Shown: one piece after another, positions 34,181 to 42,899 of the stretch | How positions within the stretch are numbered: position 1 is the stretch's first letter | Layout: each line of letters opens with the position of its first letter | Source: Limnohabitans sp. Rim8 | Lineage (GTDB): Bacteria; Pseudomonadota; Gammaproteobacteria; Burkholderiales; Burkholderiaceae_C | Assembly: GCF_945901735.1 (NCBI RefSeq) | Contig: NZ_CAMDLM010000008.1 | Span: 61,830 to 125,829 of the forward strand | DNA: 64,000 nucleotides | Reading direction: 5' to 3' | The notes under the pieces: model-generated | What the model was told of the DNA's origin: nothing | Databases searched by the model: none | What the model saw: the letters and a program-made list of their open reading frames with translations, nothing else | Translations under genes and position numbers: made by a program

Positions 34181-35989
34181 ATGCAAGACATTCGATCCCC
34201 CCTTCAAGCGCAAGTGGTGCAGTGGCTGGTGGCCGCCGGTGATGCCGTGGCCACGGGCGATGTGCTGGTGATTCTGGAAGCCATGAAAATGGAGCACGAA
34301 ATCCGTGCCCCCCATGCCGGGCGCTTGGCCGAGCTGTTCTTCCAGGCGGGCGAGACGGTGGGGGATGGCGATGTGCTGGTGACATTGGCGCCTTTGTCTG
34401 AGTCTGTGGCCAGCGCCGTGCCTGATCAGCCCCAGCTTGATGAACCGCCGGTGGCACCTGCCGAACGGGCTGACCTGAAAAAACTGCAAGACCGCCTGGC
34501 TTTCACGCTCGACGCACAGCGCCCCGAAGCGGTGGCCAAGCGCCACGCCAATGGCCTGCGCACTGCCCGCGAAAACATCGCCGATCTGTGTGACGCGGGT
34601 TCGTTTGTGGAATATGGCGCTATGGCCGTGGCCGCGCAAAGCCGCCGCCGCAGTGCCGAGGATCTTGTGCGCAACACGCCCGCCGACGGCATGGTCACCG
34701 GCATCGGCTGCATCCACGGCCAGCGCGTGGTGGTCATGGCCTACGACTTCACCGTGCTGGCCGGCACGCAAGGCATGCGCAACCACCAAAAAACCGACCG
34801 TATGTTGGGCATCGCTTTGCAAAACAAGTTGCCTGTGGTGCTGTTTGCCGAAGGCGGCGGGGGACGACCTGGGGATGTCGATGTCGCCATCGTCGCGGGC
34901 CTGAATCTGGCCACTTTCGCCTCGTTTGCGCGTCTGAACGGCCGGGTGCCGGTGGTGGGCGTGGTGGCGGGGCGCTGCTTTGCGGGTAACGCGGCCTTGT
35001 TGGGCTGCTGCGACGTGATCATTGCGACGGCAGACAGCAACATCGGCATGGGTGGCCCGGCCATGGTTGAAGGCGGGGGCCTGGGTGTCTTCAAGCCCGA
35101 ACAGATTGGCCCCAGCGCCGTGCAGCACGGCAACGGCGTGATTGACATCCTGGTGGACAACGAAGCGCAGGCGGTATCGGCAGCGCGGCATTACCTGTCG
35201 TGTTTTCAGGGTGCGCAAACCGAATGGCACGCCCCACCCGCCGAAGCCCTGCGCCATGTGGTGCCCGAAAACCGCCTGCGCGTGTACGACACCCGCGCCG
35301 CCATGCAGGGCATTGCCGACGAAGGCAGTCTGTTGCCTTTGCGCACCGGCTTTGGCGCGGGCATCCACACCGCGCTGGCGCGCATCGCGGGGCGCCCGGT
35401 GGGCCTCATGGCCAACAACCCGCTGCACCTGGGCGGCGCGATCGACGCCGACGCCGCCGACAAAGCCGCCCGCTTCATGCAGCTGTGCAACGCGCATGGC
35501 TTGCCGATGGTGAGTTTGGTGGACACGCCCGGCTTCATGGTCGGGCCGGACACCGAAGCCACGGCGCAGGTACGCCATGTTTCGCGCATGTTTGTGGCGG
35601 CCGCGCACCTGCGGGTGCCACTGCTGAGCGTGGTGCTGCGCAAAGGCTATGGCCTGGGCGCGATGGCCATGACCGGCGGGGGCTTTCATGAAACGCTGGC
35701 CACTGTGGCCTGGCCCACAGGCGAGTTTGGCGGCATGGGCCTGGAAGGGGCTGTGCGCTTGGGTTACCGCAAAGAACTGGAGGCCCTGCCCGAAGGCCCC
35801 GAGCGCGAAGCGCTGTTTGAGCAGCTGCTGGCGCAGCAATACGACAACGGCAGCGCCATCAACATGGCGGCCACCTTAGAGATTGATGCGGTGATTGATC
35901 CCGCCGCCACGCGGGAGTGGTTGGTGGCGGGTCTGGAAGCCGGGCGCGTGAAGCCCTCTGATGGCAGCTTGGCCATAGAAACCTGGTGA
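34181..35989 (+). CDS. Fused biotin carrier-carboxyltransferase of acyl-CoA carboxylase type
   Basis: A 602-residue protein. Residues 1-70 are a biotinyl domain with the attachment site Lys36 in ILEAMKMEHE. After an acidic/proline linker, residues from about 95 onward form a carboxyltransferase with N- and C-terminal crotonase-like halves (VVLFAEGGGGRPGD; LVDTPGFMVGPDTE; LRKGYGLGAMAM). No biotin carboxylase or decarboxylase membrane subunit is adjacent. It is 102 bp after nicB on the same strand. It may take carboxybiotin from a carboxylase encoded elsewhere, or act on a glutarate-derived CoA ester; neither is shown. Confidence 0.85.
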   Translation: MQDIRSPLQAQVVQWLVAAGDAVATGDVLVILEAMKMEHEIRAPHAGRLAELFFQAGETVGDGDVLVTLAPLSESVASAVPDQPQLDEPPVAPAERADLKKLQDRLAFTLDAQRPEAVAKRHANGLRTARENIADLCDAGSFVEYGAMAVAAQSRRRSAEDLVRNTPADGMVTGIGCIHGQRVVVMAYDFTVLAGTQGMRNHQKTDRMLGIALQNKLPVVLFAEGGGGRPGDVDVAIVAGLNLATFASFARLNGRVPVVGVVAGRCFAGNAALLGCCDVIIATADSNIGMGGPAMVEGGGLGVFKPEQIGPSAVQHGNGVIDILVDNEAQAVSAARHYLSCFQGAQTEWHAPPAEALRHVVPENRLRVYDTRAAMQGIADEGSLLPLRTGFGAGIHTALARIAGRPVGLMANNPLHLGGAIDADAADKAARFMQLCNAHGLPMVSLVDTPGFMVGPDTEATAQVRHVSRMFVAAAHLRVPLLSVVLRKGYGLGAMAMTGGGFHETLATVAWPTGEFGGMGLEGAVRLGYRKELEALPEGPEREALFEQLLAQQYDNGSAINMAATLEIDAVIDPAATREWLVAGLEAGRVKPSDGSLAIETW

Positions 35990-36030
35990 GGCGGTCGACC
36001 AAGACGGCGCGCCGGCTGACATCGGACCGA

Positions 36031-36648
36031 TTACTGGGTCGGACGGCTCAGGCGCTGAAGCTCTTGCTCGGGAATTTCTTCAAATACGCGCACCACCTTG
36101 GCCACACCGCTCATGCCGCGGGCGATGTCCGTGGCGCGTTTGGCCTCGCGCGCAGTCACGCGGCCCATCAGATAGACGATGCCGCGCTCGGTCACCACCT
36201 TGAAGGCGTTGACCTGCAGATCTTTGGCGTCCACAAAGGCCGCTTTGATCCTGCCGGTGATGACGATGTCCTTGGAGCGCTGGGTCAGTGAACTGACGGG
36301 CATCACCGTCAAATCGTTCACCACCGCGTTCACGTTTTCCTGGCTCGACGCGAGTTTTTCGGCGCGCTCCTTGTCCGCAGCGGTGCGCACCTCGCCACTG
36401 AGCAGCACTTGGCGGTTGAAGCTGGTCACGTTCAGGTGGATGCGATCGCCCATTTCTTGGCGCACGGCGCTGGCCACTTTGATCTCAATGCTTTCGTCTT
36501 CGACCTGGGTGCCCGTGGTGCGGCGGTCAGTGGCCACCACACCGGTCATGACAGCGCCCCCCACGATCAAAGGTGCGCAAGCACTCAGGTTGGCCAAAGT
36601 GGCCAGCATCACGGCACTGTAGACCACTGTTTGAAGTTGACGTTTCAT
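36031..36648 (-). CDS. BON-domain lipoprotein (YraP/DolP-like)
   Basis: A 205-residue protein with a lipoprotein signal: hydrophobic MLATLANL and lipobox LSAC, giving lipidated Cys24. Two BON repeats follow (about residues 50-115 and 125-195), with HLNVTSFNRQVLLSGEV and VNAFKVVTERGIVYLMGRVT. The DolP family supports outer-membrane integrity. The usual betaproteobacterial neighbours, an SIS protein and YraN, follow upstream on the same strand, as here. Confidence 0.9.
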   Translation of the reverse strand: MKRQLQTVVYSAVMLATLANLSACAPLIVGGAVMTGVVATDRRTTGTQVEDESIEIKVASAVRQEMGDRIHLNVTSFNRQVLLSGEVRTAADKERAEKLASSQENVNAVVNDLTVMPVSSLTQRSKDIVITGRIKAAFVDAKDLQVNAFKVVTERGIVYLMGRVTAREAKRATDIARGMSGVAKVVRVFEEIPEQELQRLSRPTQ

Positions 36649-37233
36649 TTAATAAGACTCCTGTTCACCCAACAACTGGGTGTCAATGCCATCACACAAA
36701 CAGTGCAGCACCAACTGCTGCACCTCGCGAATTCGGGCCACGCGCTCATGGGGCACGCACACGTGCACATCGGTCTCGCGCAGTTGGCTGGCCAATGCGC
36801 CGCCTTGGTGACCGGTGAGTGCCACCACACTCATTTCACGCTCGTGCGCGGCCTGCACCGCCTGCACCAGGGTGTTTTCAGTCCCATGGGCGCTGATGAG
36901 AAAGAGCACATCCCCGGTGTGGCCCAAGGCACGCACCTGGCTGGCCACAGCCTGCTCTTCGGGCCACAAAGTGGCCATCTGGGCATCGGCCGACAAGGCC
37001 ATGGCCGACAGGCCCGGTCTTTCTCGCTCAAAGCCGCCCACCAGCAACCCCGCCAAATATTGCGCCAGACCTGCCGATGCACCCAGCCCAGCCGTCAGCA
37101 CCTTGCCGCCACCGGTCACGCAGGCCAAAACGGCCTGAACGGCCGAATCAACAGGCTTGGCCAAGCCATCGGCCACCTGGTAGTGCAGATCGGCACTGTC
37201 GATGAAATGCTGTTGAATGCGCAGGTCTAACAT
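36649..37233 (-). CDS. SIS-domain phosphosugar-binding protein (GmhA/DiaA family)
   Basis: A 194-residue SIS protein, with sugar-phosphate binding segments GGGKVLTAGLGASAGLAQYL and GDVLFLISAHGTENTLVQAV. In the classical proteins these read GNGGSA and SxSGxSxN, so the first site deviates (GLGASA). That suits a DiaA-like replication-initiation role or a divergent isomerase equally well. It begins one base after the BON lipoprotein stop is read on this strand, so the two are coupled. Confidence 0.82.
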   Translation of the reverse strand: MLDLRIQQHFIDSADLHYQVADGLAKPVDSAVQAVLACVTGGGKVLTAGLGASAGLAQYLAGLLVGGFERERPGLSAMALSADAQMATLWPEEQAVASQVRALGHTGDVLFLISAHGTENTLVQAVQAAHEREMSVVALTGHQGGALASQLRETDVHVCVPHERVARIREVQQLVLHCLCDGIDTQLLGEQESY

Positions 37234-37285
37234 AGGCCGGGATGATAACCCCGTCAGCCCGGTTCAGCCCGCGCCTTAGCCCGGA

Positions 37286-37315
37286 ATGTCGGGGCTAAAG
37301 CCACCGACCTACGGG
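37286..37315. repeat. REP-like palindromic repeat, family A
   Basis: A copy of the ATGTCGGGGCTAAAG...CCGACCTACGGG repeat lies between yraN and the SIS gene. An imperfect second arm (GCGCCTTAGCCCGGAATG) precedes it. The trailing CGGGAAACCGG matches the trailing CGGGATACCGG at 54381, so the repeat unit extends beyond the palindrome. Confidence 0.7.
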
Positions 37316-37326
37316 AAACCGGAACG

Positions 37327-37716
37327 CTAGCTGGCGTCAAAGGCCGCCTGCAGCCACTGCGGCCCGGCGGCATCCAGGGCCACCACATCAAAGCGGGCCG
37401 GCGGCAACTGACGCCAGCTGAGCAGGTAATGCCGGGCTGCAAACACAATGCGCCGTTGCTTGACATGGCCGATGGTGGCGGCCGCACCGCCAAAGTCACT
37501 TCGGCTGCGTTGCCGCACCTCGACAAACACCACGGTGCCGTCTGGACTTTGCATGATCAGGTCTATTTCGCCCCCGCCTCGGCCGGGGGTCCGATAATTG
37601 CGCTGCAACAACCGCAAGCCGCGTGCTTGCAAAAAGGCCAGCGCCTCGTCTTCGCCCGCATCACCCCGGGCTTTGGCCGAGGGCTGACCCACTTTGTCTT
37701 TTTTGAGGAATTGCAT
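37327..37716 (-). CDS. yraN: YraN family endonuclease-like protein (UPF0102)
   Basis: A 129-residue restriction-endonuclease-fold protein with the signature GEDEALAFLQARGLRLLQRN, GEIDLIMQSPDGTVVFVEVR (catalytic Asp and Glu-x-Lys-like residues; here Glu-Val-Arg). Homologues are thought to be nucleases, but their task is uncertain. ATG 37716 has GGAG four bases upstream. Its start codon shares base 37716 with the TTG start of the divergent rsmI, so there is no spacer between the genes. Confidence 0.9.
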   Translation of the reverse strand: MQFLKKDKVGQPSAKARGDAGEDEALAFLQARGLRLLQRNYRTPGRGGGEIDLIMQSPDGTVVFVEVRQRSRSDFGGAAATIGHVKQRRIVFAARHYLLSWRQLPPARFDVVALDAAGPQWLQAAFDAS

Positions 37717-38633
37717 TGACTCCGTCTCCCTTGTCTGCCTCGTTTGCCAACGCCCTGGCGGCTGCGCACGAAGCCGCTGGTGCACAAAACCACCCGGCCA
37801 GCACACTGTATGTCGTGGCCACCCCGATTGGCAACCTGGCCGACATCAGCCTGCGTGCCTTGCATGTGCTGTCCAAGGTGGACGTGGTGGCCTGCGAAGA
37901 CACCCGCCACACCCAGCAATTGCTGCGCGCCTATGGGCTGGACCGTCCGGGCAGCCAACTGCTGGCGGTGCACCAGCACAACGAAGCCGAAGCGGCGCAT
38001 AACGTACTGGAGCGCTTGGGGCAAGGCCAGCGCGTGGCTTATGTGAGCGATGCGGGCACGCCCGCTATCAGCGATCCAGGGGCCCGGCTGGTGGCCGCCG
38101 TGCGTCAAGCCGGGTTTCGGGTCATGCCCTTGCCCGGGGCCAGCAGCGTGACCACCGCCCTGAGCGCAGCGGGCATGACCGGTGACGGCGGCTTTGTGTT
38201 TGCGGGTTTCCTGTCCAGCAAAGCCACCGAGCGGCAACTGGCCGTGCAAAAGCTGGCCCAAGAAAGCCGCGCCGTGGTGCTGCTGGAGGCACCGCACCGC
38301 ATCGAAGCCCTGGCCCAGGCGCTGGCGCTGCTGGGCCCGCGCCGCGTCACGCTGGGGCGCGAGCTGACCAAGCAATTCGAGCAAATCGAGACCCTGCCCG
38401 CGCAAGATTTGAGCGCCTGGCTGGCCGAAAAGCCCGAGCGCCTGCGGGGTGAATTTGTGCTGGTGCTGCACGACGCGCCGGTAGACGACGCCACGGGCGA
38501 AGGCCTGCGGGTCTTGCAGCTGCTGCTGCCCGAATTGCCCCTCAAAACAGCGGTCAAACTGGCGGCCGAGATCTCGGGCGAATCCAAAAACACCTTGTAC
38601 GATCAGGCCTTGGCCCTGAAAAAATCCAGCTGA
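37716..38633 (+). CDS. rsmI: 16S rRNA (cytidine(1402)-2'-O)-methyltransferase
   Basis: A 305-residue tetrapyrrole-methylase-fold enzyme. Landmarks are TLYVVATPIGNLADISLRAL, ACEDTRHTQQLLRAYG, VAYVSDAGTPAISDPGARLV and LPGASSVTTALSAAGM. It methylates C1402 of 16S rRNA. The best start is TTG 37716, five bases after GAGGAA; TTG 37731 is the alternative, and there is no in-frame ATG near. It is divergent from yraN with overlapping start codons. Confidence 0.95.
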   Translation: MTPSPLSASFANALAAAHEAAGAQNHPASTLYVVATPIGNLADISLRALHVLSKVDVVACEDTRHTQQLLRAYGLDRPGSQLLAVHQHNEAEAAHNVLERLGQGQRVAYVSDAGTPAISDPGARLVAAVRQAGFRVMPLPGASSVTTALSAAGMTGDGGFVFAGFLSSKATERQLAVQKLAQESRAVVLLEAPHRIEALAQALALLGPRRVTLGRELTKQFEQIETLPAQDLSAWLAEKPERLRGEFVLVLHDAPVDDATGEGLRVLQLLLPELPLKTAVKLAAEISGESKNTLYDQALALKKSS

Positions 38634-38673
38634 TGGCGCACCCAGTCGCGCCAGCAAGGCACAATCGGCCCCC

Positions 38674-39075
38674 ATGAATTTCACCCGAATCCTCACCCTC
38701 ACCGCCATCGCCGCCCTGACCGTTGGGGCTTGGCATGCCTTTGGATGGCCGGGCATCGCCCTGGCCGTGGGCGGCATTGTCATGTGGGTGCTGCTGCACT
38801 TCACGCGCCTGCTCACCATCCTCAAAAAAGCCGCCGATCGCCCGATCGGCCATGTGGCCAGTGCGGTGATGCTCAACGCCAAGCTGAAAAAAGGCGCGAC
38901 CTTGATGCATGTGATCGCCATGACCCGCGCCTTGGGCGAGCTGAAAACCGAAAAAGACGCCCAACCCGAGGTGTACCGCTGGACCGACACTGGCCAGTCG
39001 AGCGTGAGCTGCACTTTTGTGGGCGGCAAGCTGACCGAATGGACGCTGCAGCGGCCCGAGCAGGTCAGCCCTTAA
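38674..39075 (+). CDS. Conserved hypothetical membrane protein
   Basis: A 133-residue protein with two N-terminal hydrophobic segments (ILTLTAIAALTVGAWHAF and IALAVGGIVMWVLLHF) followed by a basic, soluble C-terminal part of about 80 residues (KKAADRPIGHVASAVMLNAK). I do not recognise a named family. It lies between rsmI and ilvE in the same direction and could share their transcription. Confidence 0.75.
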   Translation: MNFTRILTLTAIAALTVGAWHAFGWPGIALAVGGIVMWVLLHFTRLLTILKKAADRPIGHVASAVMLNAKLKKGATLMHVIAMTRALGELKTEKDAQPEVYRWTDTGQSSVSCTFVGGKLTEWTLQRPEQVSP

Positions 39076-39123
39076 AATCTCCCTTTTGCACTGTTTAATG
39101 CCCCTTCTTCAAAGGACACTTTC

Positions 39124-40074
39124 ATGAGCGTTGTCATCCCCTCCATGTCAGACCGTGACGGCAAAATCTGGATGGACGGCCAGATGGTCGATTGGCGCGA
39201 CGCCAAGATCCATGTGCTGAGCCACACCCTGCACTACGGCTGCGGCGCTTTTGAAGGCGTGCGCGCCTACAAAACCGAGCAAGGCACCGCCATCTTCCGC
39301 CTGCAAGAGCACACCGAGCGGCTGTTCAACAGCGCCAAGATCTTGCGCATGAATATCCCCTTCACGCAAGGGCAGGTCAACGAAGCCCAGCGCGCCGTGG
39401 TGCGCGAGAACAAGTTGGAGTCGGGCTACATCCGCCCCCTGACCTGGATTGGTGACAAGAAGCTGGGCGTCAGCCCCAAGGGCAACACCATCCACCTGAT
39501 GGTGGCCGCCTGGACTTGGGGGGCCTATTTGGGCGAAGAAGGCCTGAAGCGCGGCATCCGCGTGAAGACCAGCAGCTACACCCGCCACCACGTCAACATC
39601 ACCATGACGCAAGCCAAGGCGGTGAGCAACTACACCAACAGCATCTTGGCCAACATGGAAGTGACCGACGAAGGTTACGACGAAGCCCTGTTGCTCGACA
39701 CCTCGGGCTTTGTGTCTGAAGGCGCGGGTGAGAACATCTTTGTGGTGAAAAACGGCGTGATCTACACGCCCGACCTGTCGGCCGGCGCCCTGAACGGCAT
39801 CACCCGCAACACGGTGTTCCACATTGCCAAAGACTTGGGTTTAGAGATCGTGCAAAAGCGCATCACCCGCGACGAGGTCTATATCGCCGACGAAGCGTTC
39901 TTTACGGGCACCGCCGCCGAAGTGACCCCAATTCGCGAACTTGACCGCATCGAGCTGGGCAAGGGCGATTACGTGGGCAGCCGCGGCCCCATCACCGAGA
40001 AAATCCAGAGCGCCTTCTTTGACATCGTCAACGGCCGCAACCCCCAATACGCCCACTGGCTGACCCAGGTTTGA
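39124..40074 (+). CDS. ilvE: Branched-chain amino acid aminotransferase
   Basis: A 316-residue fold-type IV PLP enzyme. The PLP-binding Lys lies in TMTQAKAVSNYTNS, and other signatures are HYGCGAFEGVRAY, EGAGENIFVVKNGVIYTPDL and DEAFFTGTAAEVTPI. It transfers the amino group for the last step of leucine, isoleucine and valine synthesis. Shine-Dalgarno AAAGGA precedes ATG 39124. Confidence 0.96.
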   Translation: MSVVIPSMSDRDGKIWMDGQMVDWRDAKIHVLSHTLHYGCGAFEGVRAYKTEQGTAIFRLQEHTERLFNSAKILRMNIPFTQGQVNEAQRAVVRENKLESGYIRPLTWIGDKKLGVSPKGNTIHLMVAAWTWGAYLGEEGLKRGIRVKTSSYTRHHVNITMTQAKAVSNYTNSILANMEVTDEGYDEALLLDTSGFVSEGAGENIFVVKNGVIYTPDLSAGALNGITRNTVFHIAKDLGLEIVQKRITRDEVYIADEAFFTGTAAEVTPIRELDRIELGKGDYVGSRGPITEKIQSAFFDIVNGRNPQYAHWLTQV

Positions 40075-40077
40075 CCC

Positions 40078-40284
40078 ATGAGCAACGCGACTGTTGAACT
40101 GCTGACCGCCGACCTGAACCCCCAGGGCGGTGTGTTTTGCCCCAGCCCCAAGGCTGACATGAAAATCTGGAACAGCCACCCCAAGGTGTACCTGGACGTG
40201 GCCAAATCCGGCCAGGCCAAGTGCCCCTATTGCGGTACGGTTTACAAACTCAAAGCCGGCGAAGTGGTGGGCCACCACCACTGA
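40078..40284 (+). CDS. Small zinc-finger protein (CHCC type)
   Basis: A 68-residue protein with FCPSPKADMKIWNSHPKVYL and a CPYCGTVYKL knuckle ending in GHHH, matching the zf-CHCC family (PF10276). Ligands are probably one Cys-x-Cys pair with His and a second Cys. It starts three bases after the ilvE stop; the same gene order occurs commonly in betaproteobacteria. The function is unknown. Confidence 0.88.
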   Translation: MSNATVELLTADLNPQGGVFCPSPKADMKIWNSHPKVYLDVAKSGQAKCPYCGTVYKLKAGEVVGHHH

Positions 40285-40315
40285 CCCAGACTGGCACAAG
40301 TCAGGGCTACAGGCT

Positions 40316-41749
40316 TCAATATGCGCCGTCCTTGTTCAGCACCACGCGTATTGTTTTGAACATAATCGCAATGTCATACCACAGGGACCAGTTCTTCACG
40401 TACCAAGTGTCCAGGTACACCCGGGTCTCATAGCTGGTGTCGTTGCGTCCGCTGACCTGCCACAGGCCTGTCATGCCTGGGCGCACCATCAAAAAGTAAT
40501 CAACATCGTCGCCATAACGTGCCAGCTCGGCGCGGATCACAGGGCGGGGGCCCACCAGGCTCATCTCGCCGCGGATCACGTTGAACAACTGCGGCAGCTC
40601 GTCCAGGCTGGTGCGGCGCAAAAACTGGCCGATGGGTGTGATGCGCGGGTCGTTGCGCAGCTTGAACTCGCGCTCCCACTCGGCGCGTGCGGCCGGGTCA
40701 TTGGCCAGCAGTTCGCGCAAGCGCTCTTCGGCATCTACCTGCATGGTACGGAACTTGAAGCACGGAAACACCTTGCCCGATTGCCCCACCCGCTGGTGCG
40801 CAAACATGGCCGGGCCGCCGTCGCGCCGAATGCGCAAGGCGATGTAGAGCAAAGGCAAGGCCCCCAACACCAGCAGCACCAAAGCCGCGAACAAGTCGAA
40901 TACCCGCTTGAGCAAGCGAGCGGGCCAATAGCGCAAGTTGTTGCGCAACTTGAGCATCGCCACCTCGTGCGAGAAGAAATACGACATGTCGGTGCCAAAC
41001 AAAGGCACACCCCGCATGGCCGGCACCACGCTCACGTCTTCGGCCTTCCAGTGCGCCAAGCGCCGCAGCAAGTCTTCGCGCAAATCGTTTTGACCGTGCT
41101 CCAAAGCTAGCACAAACTGCACGCCGGGCACTTGGGCCCACTGCTTCAGCTTTTTTGTCAATGCCGTTGAAGCCTGGGCTGCATCGATGAACTCCACCAC
41201 TGCAAAACCCAAAGCCGGCTCGCTGTTCAGGGCGGCCACCGCCTCGTGCGCATTGGGCCCATTGCCCACGATCAAGGTGGGGCGCTGCCATACGCCCGCA
41301 CGCCGCATCAGCGACCTCGCCAAGCCCCGGCCCAGCGGCACACACAGCATGGCCAACGGCCACACCAGGGCCCACCACAAACGCGAAGAGTTCCAGCGCG
41401 TCAGGGCCAGAACCGCCAAATCAAGCACGGCCAACACCAGCAAAGCGATCATCGTCTCGCCCAACTCAGACCAAAAAGGTTTGCGGTCGCTGTAATGGCG
41501 AAAGCGCACCAAAAAGAAACCCAAGCCCACACCCGCTACACCCAGCCAAGCCCAATACCGCTGCACATCCTGCGTCACCAACCACTGCGCATTTGGGGGC
41601 TCAGCCCACAACTGCGCCAGCAGTGCCGCCAGCAGCCCCGATACCAGCAAGGCCACCACATCAACCCCTAGTAAAACCGCCTTGGTCATGCGGATCTGCA
41701 GCGGGCTTAATCGTCGCCAGATTTGACTTTTCTTATCCAACACATCCAC
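40316..41749 (-). CDS. wbaP: Undecaprenyl-phosphate sugar phosphotransferase (WbaP/WcaJ type)
   Basis: A polyprenyl-phosphate sugar-1-phosphate transferase of about 477 residues. The N-terminal half has several membrane segments and a nucleotide-binding-like stretch (RPTLIVGNGPNAHEAVAAL). The C-terminal bacterial sugar transferase domain has FKFRTMQVDAEERL, RRTSLDELPQLFNVIRGEMS and LVGPRPVIRAEL. It primes polysaccharide repeat synthesis at the inner membrane. The start is uncertain: GTG 41749 is used, but TTG 41740 or ATG 41689 are possible. A rho-independent terminator lies directly upstream (41760-41781). Confidence 0.92.
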   Translation of the reverse strand: MDVLDKKSQIWRRLSPLQIRMTKAVLLGVDVVALLVSGLLAALLAQLWAEPPNAQWLVTQDVQRYWAWLGVAGVGLGFFLVRFRHYSDRKPFWSELGETMIALLVLAVLDLAVLALTRWNSSRLWWALVWPLAMLCVPLGRGLARSLMRRAGVWQRPTLIVGNGPNAHEAVAALNSEPALGFAVVEFIDAAQASTALTKKLKQWAQVPGVQFVLALEHGQNDLREDLLRRLAHWKAEDVSVVPAMRGVPLFGTDMSYFFSHEVAMLKLRNNLRYWPARLLKRVFDLFAALVLLVLGALPLLYIALRIRRDGGPAMFAHQRVGQSGKVFPCFKFRTMQVDAEERLRELLANDPAARAEWEREFKLRNDPRITPIGQFLRRTSLDELPQLFNVIRGEMSLVGPRPVIRAELARYGDDVDYFLMVRPGMTGLWQVSGRNDTSYETRVYLDTWYVKNWSLWYDIAIMFKTIRVVLNKDGAY

Positions 41750-41759
41750 CCCAAATAAC

Positions 41760-41781
41760 AAAAAAGCCGGTCTAACCGGCT
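41760..41781 (-). terminator. Rho-independent terminator or attenuator just upstream of wbaP
   Basis: Read leftwards, AGCCGGT-TAG-ACCGGCT forms a perfect 7-bp stem with a 3-base loop, followed by six Ts. The T-run ends about 11 bases before the likely wbaP start codon. The structure could end the glycosyltransferase transcript, or act as a leader attenuator for wbaP. Confidence 0.8.
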
Positions 41782-41978
41782 GTTACTGTTCGCAAAATAC
41801 ACATCTCTACAACTGCCTGACAACGACAGTGTATGTTGGCCATTGATGCCGGCAAACTTGTAGATTCATCACAGCTCGGCAACACCTTCAATGTCCAAAC
41901 TCACATCGACAGACTTGGTCAAGGATGTCTGTTTGATTGCCCCGCTGTTCAAACGACAGGATGATCTGCCTTGGCTGC

Positions 41979-42899
41979 TCAGCCCCAAAACCCCTTGTGC
42001 ATGCTACACCAGCGCTTGAACCACAAAGGCCAATGCGACTCCAAACGCCCCAGGCGGTAACCGATCAGTTTGGCAGCCGTGCGCACCAGCGCCGACGGAA
42101 TCCACCCTGGGGCATGACGCCACAAATAAGCCAGCTCAGATCGCACAAAGCGCAATCCCTCGCCACCGGCAGAACCGAACTCAGCCAAAAGCCAAGGGCT
42201 TCGTGCATGGAAGACGCCGGTATCGAAATACCGGCGGAACTCTTGCATCACGCTGTAATTGTGCGAGTGGTAGGCACAAGCATCGGCCACATAAGCCACC
42301 GACTTGCCCGCCATGAGCAAGCGCGCCGCGACCGACATGTCCTCGCCCAAAATCACATCGGACGGGAAGCCCCCCACCGCCTGCAGATCTGCCACACGGT
42401 AGGCCGCGAAAGAATTGGACATGAAACAGGCCTTGAGGCCCAGCCTTGCCTTGTCGGCCAGGCTGACTACACGGGATTCTGCGGGGTAATTGAACAAGCG
42501 GGCATGCGCCGCCACGGGCGTAGCATCGGTATGGGGCAACTGCTTGCCGTATACACAGGCCACCGAAGGGTTTGCAAACACCGACACTAAGCGCGAGATG
42601 GCGTGTGGGTCTGAGAGCAAGGCGTCTTGCGTCGTGAACACCACTACATCTGTGCCAGCCGGCAAATGTGAAAGCGCCATATTGCGGGTGCCGCCGTGGT
42701 TGAAGTCTGAAGCCGCAATAGGCTGCAACTGCCAGCCCTGAGGTAAATCGGAAAAGGTGGTGCCGTCGGTGGAACCAGAGTCCACCACCACGCCGATCAG
42801 CGCCACACCCCCAGCCAAAGCCTGCGCCTGCACTGCAGCCAGCCACCGAGGCCACAGGGTGCCGGGGTTTCGGGTGGGGACAACAAGACCTGTTCGCAT
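41979..42899 (-). CDS. Glycosyltransferase family 2 (rhamnosyltransferase-like)
   Basis: A 306-residue GT-A protein. The start TGLVVPTRNPGTLWPRWLAA, VVDSGSTDGTTF and the acidic nucleotide-sugar site around VVVFTTQDALLSDP are visible, and GEDMSVAARLL supplies the catalytic acidic residues. It resembles rhamnosyltransferases that build O-antigen or exopolysaccharide. It directly follows the next glycosyltransferase (its start is at the base where that gene stops). A 230-bp stretch without a gene separates it from wbaP; I see only the terminator there. Confidence 0.88.
   Translation of the reverse strand: MRTGLVVPTRNPGTLWPRWLAAVQAQALAGGVALIGVVVDSGSTDGTTFSDLPQGWQLQPIAASDFNHGGTRNMALSHLPAGTDVVVFTTQDALLSDPHAISRLVSVFANPSVACVYGKQLPHTDATPVAAHARLFNYPAESRVVSLADKARLGLKACFMSNSFAAYRVADLQAVGGFPSDVILGEDMSVAARLLMAGKSVAYVADACAYHSHNYSVMQEFRRYFDTGVFHARSPWLLAEFGSAGGEGLRFVRSELAYLWRHAPGWIPSALVRTAAKLIGYRLGRLESHWPLWFKRWCSMHKGFWG

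Noticed and set aside
31991..35839. 1282-residue open frame antisense to nicB and the carboxyltransferase
   Set aside because: It spans two well-supported genes on the other strand, is His/Arg/Gln-rich, and shows no domain. It is a GC-rich shadow frame.
36649..37233. Firm call as phosphoheptose isomerase GmhA
   Set aside because: The first sugar-binding loop deviates (GLGASA) and no heptose genes are nearby; DiaA is equally likely, so only the SIS family is stated.
37563..39029. 488-residue leftward frame across rsmI
   Set aside because: It covers a certain rsmI and has no recognisable motif.
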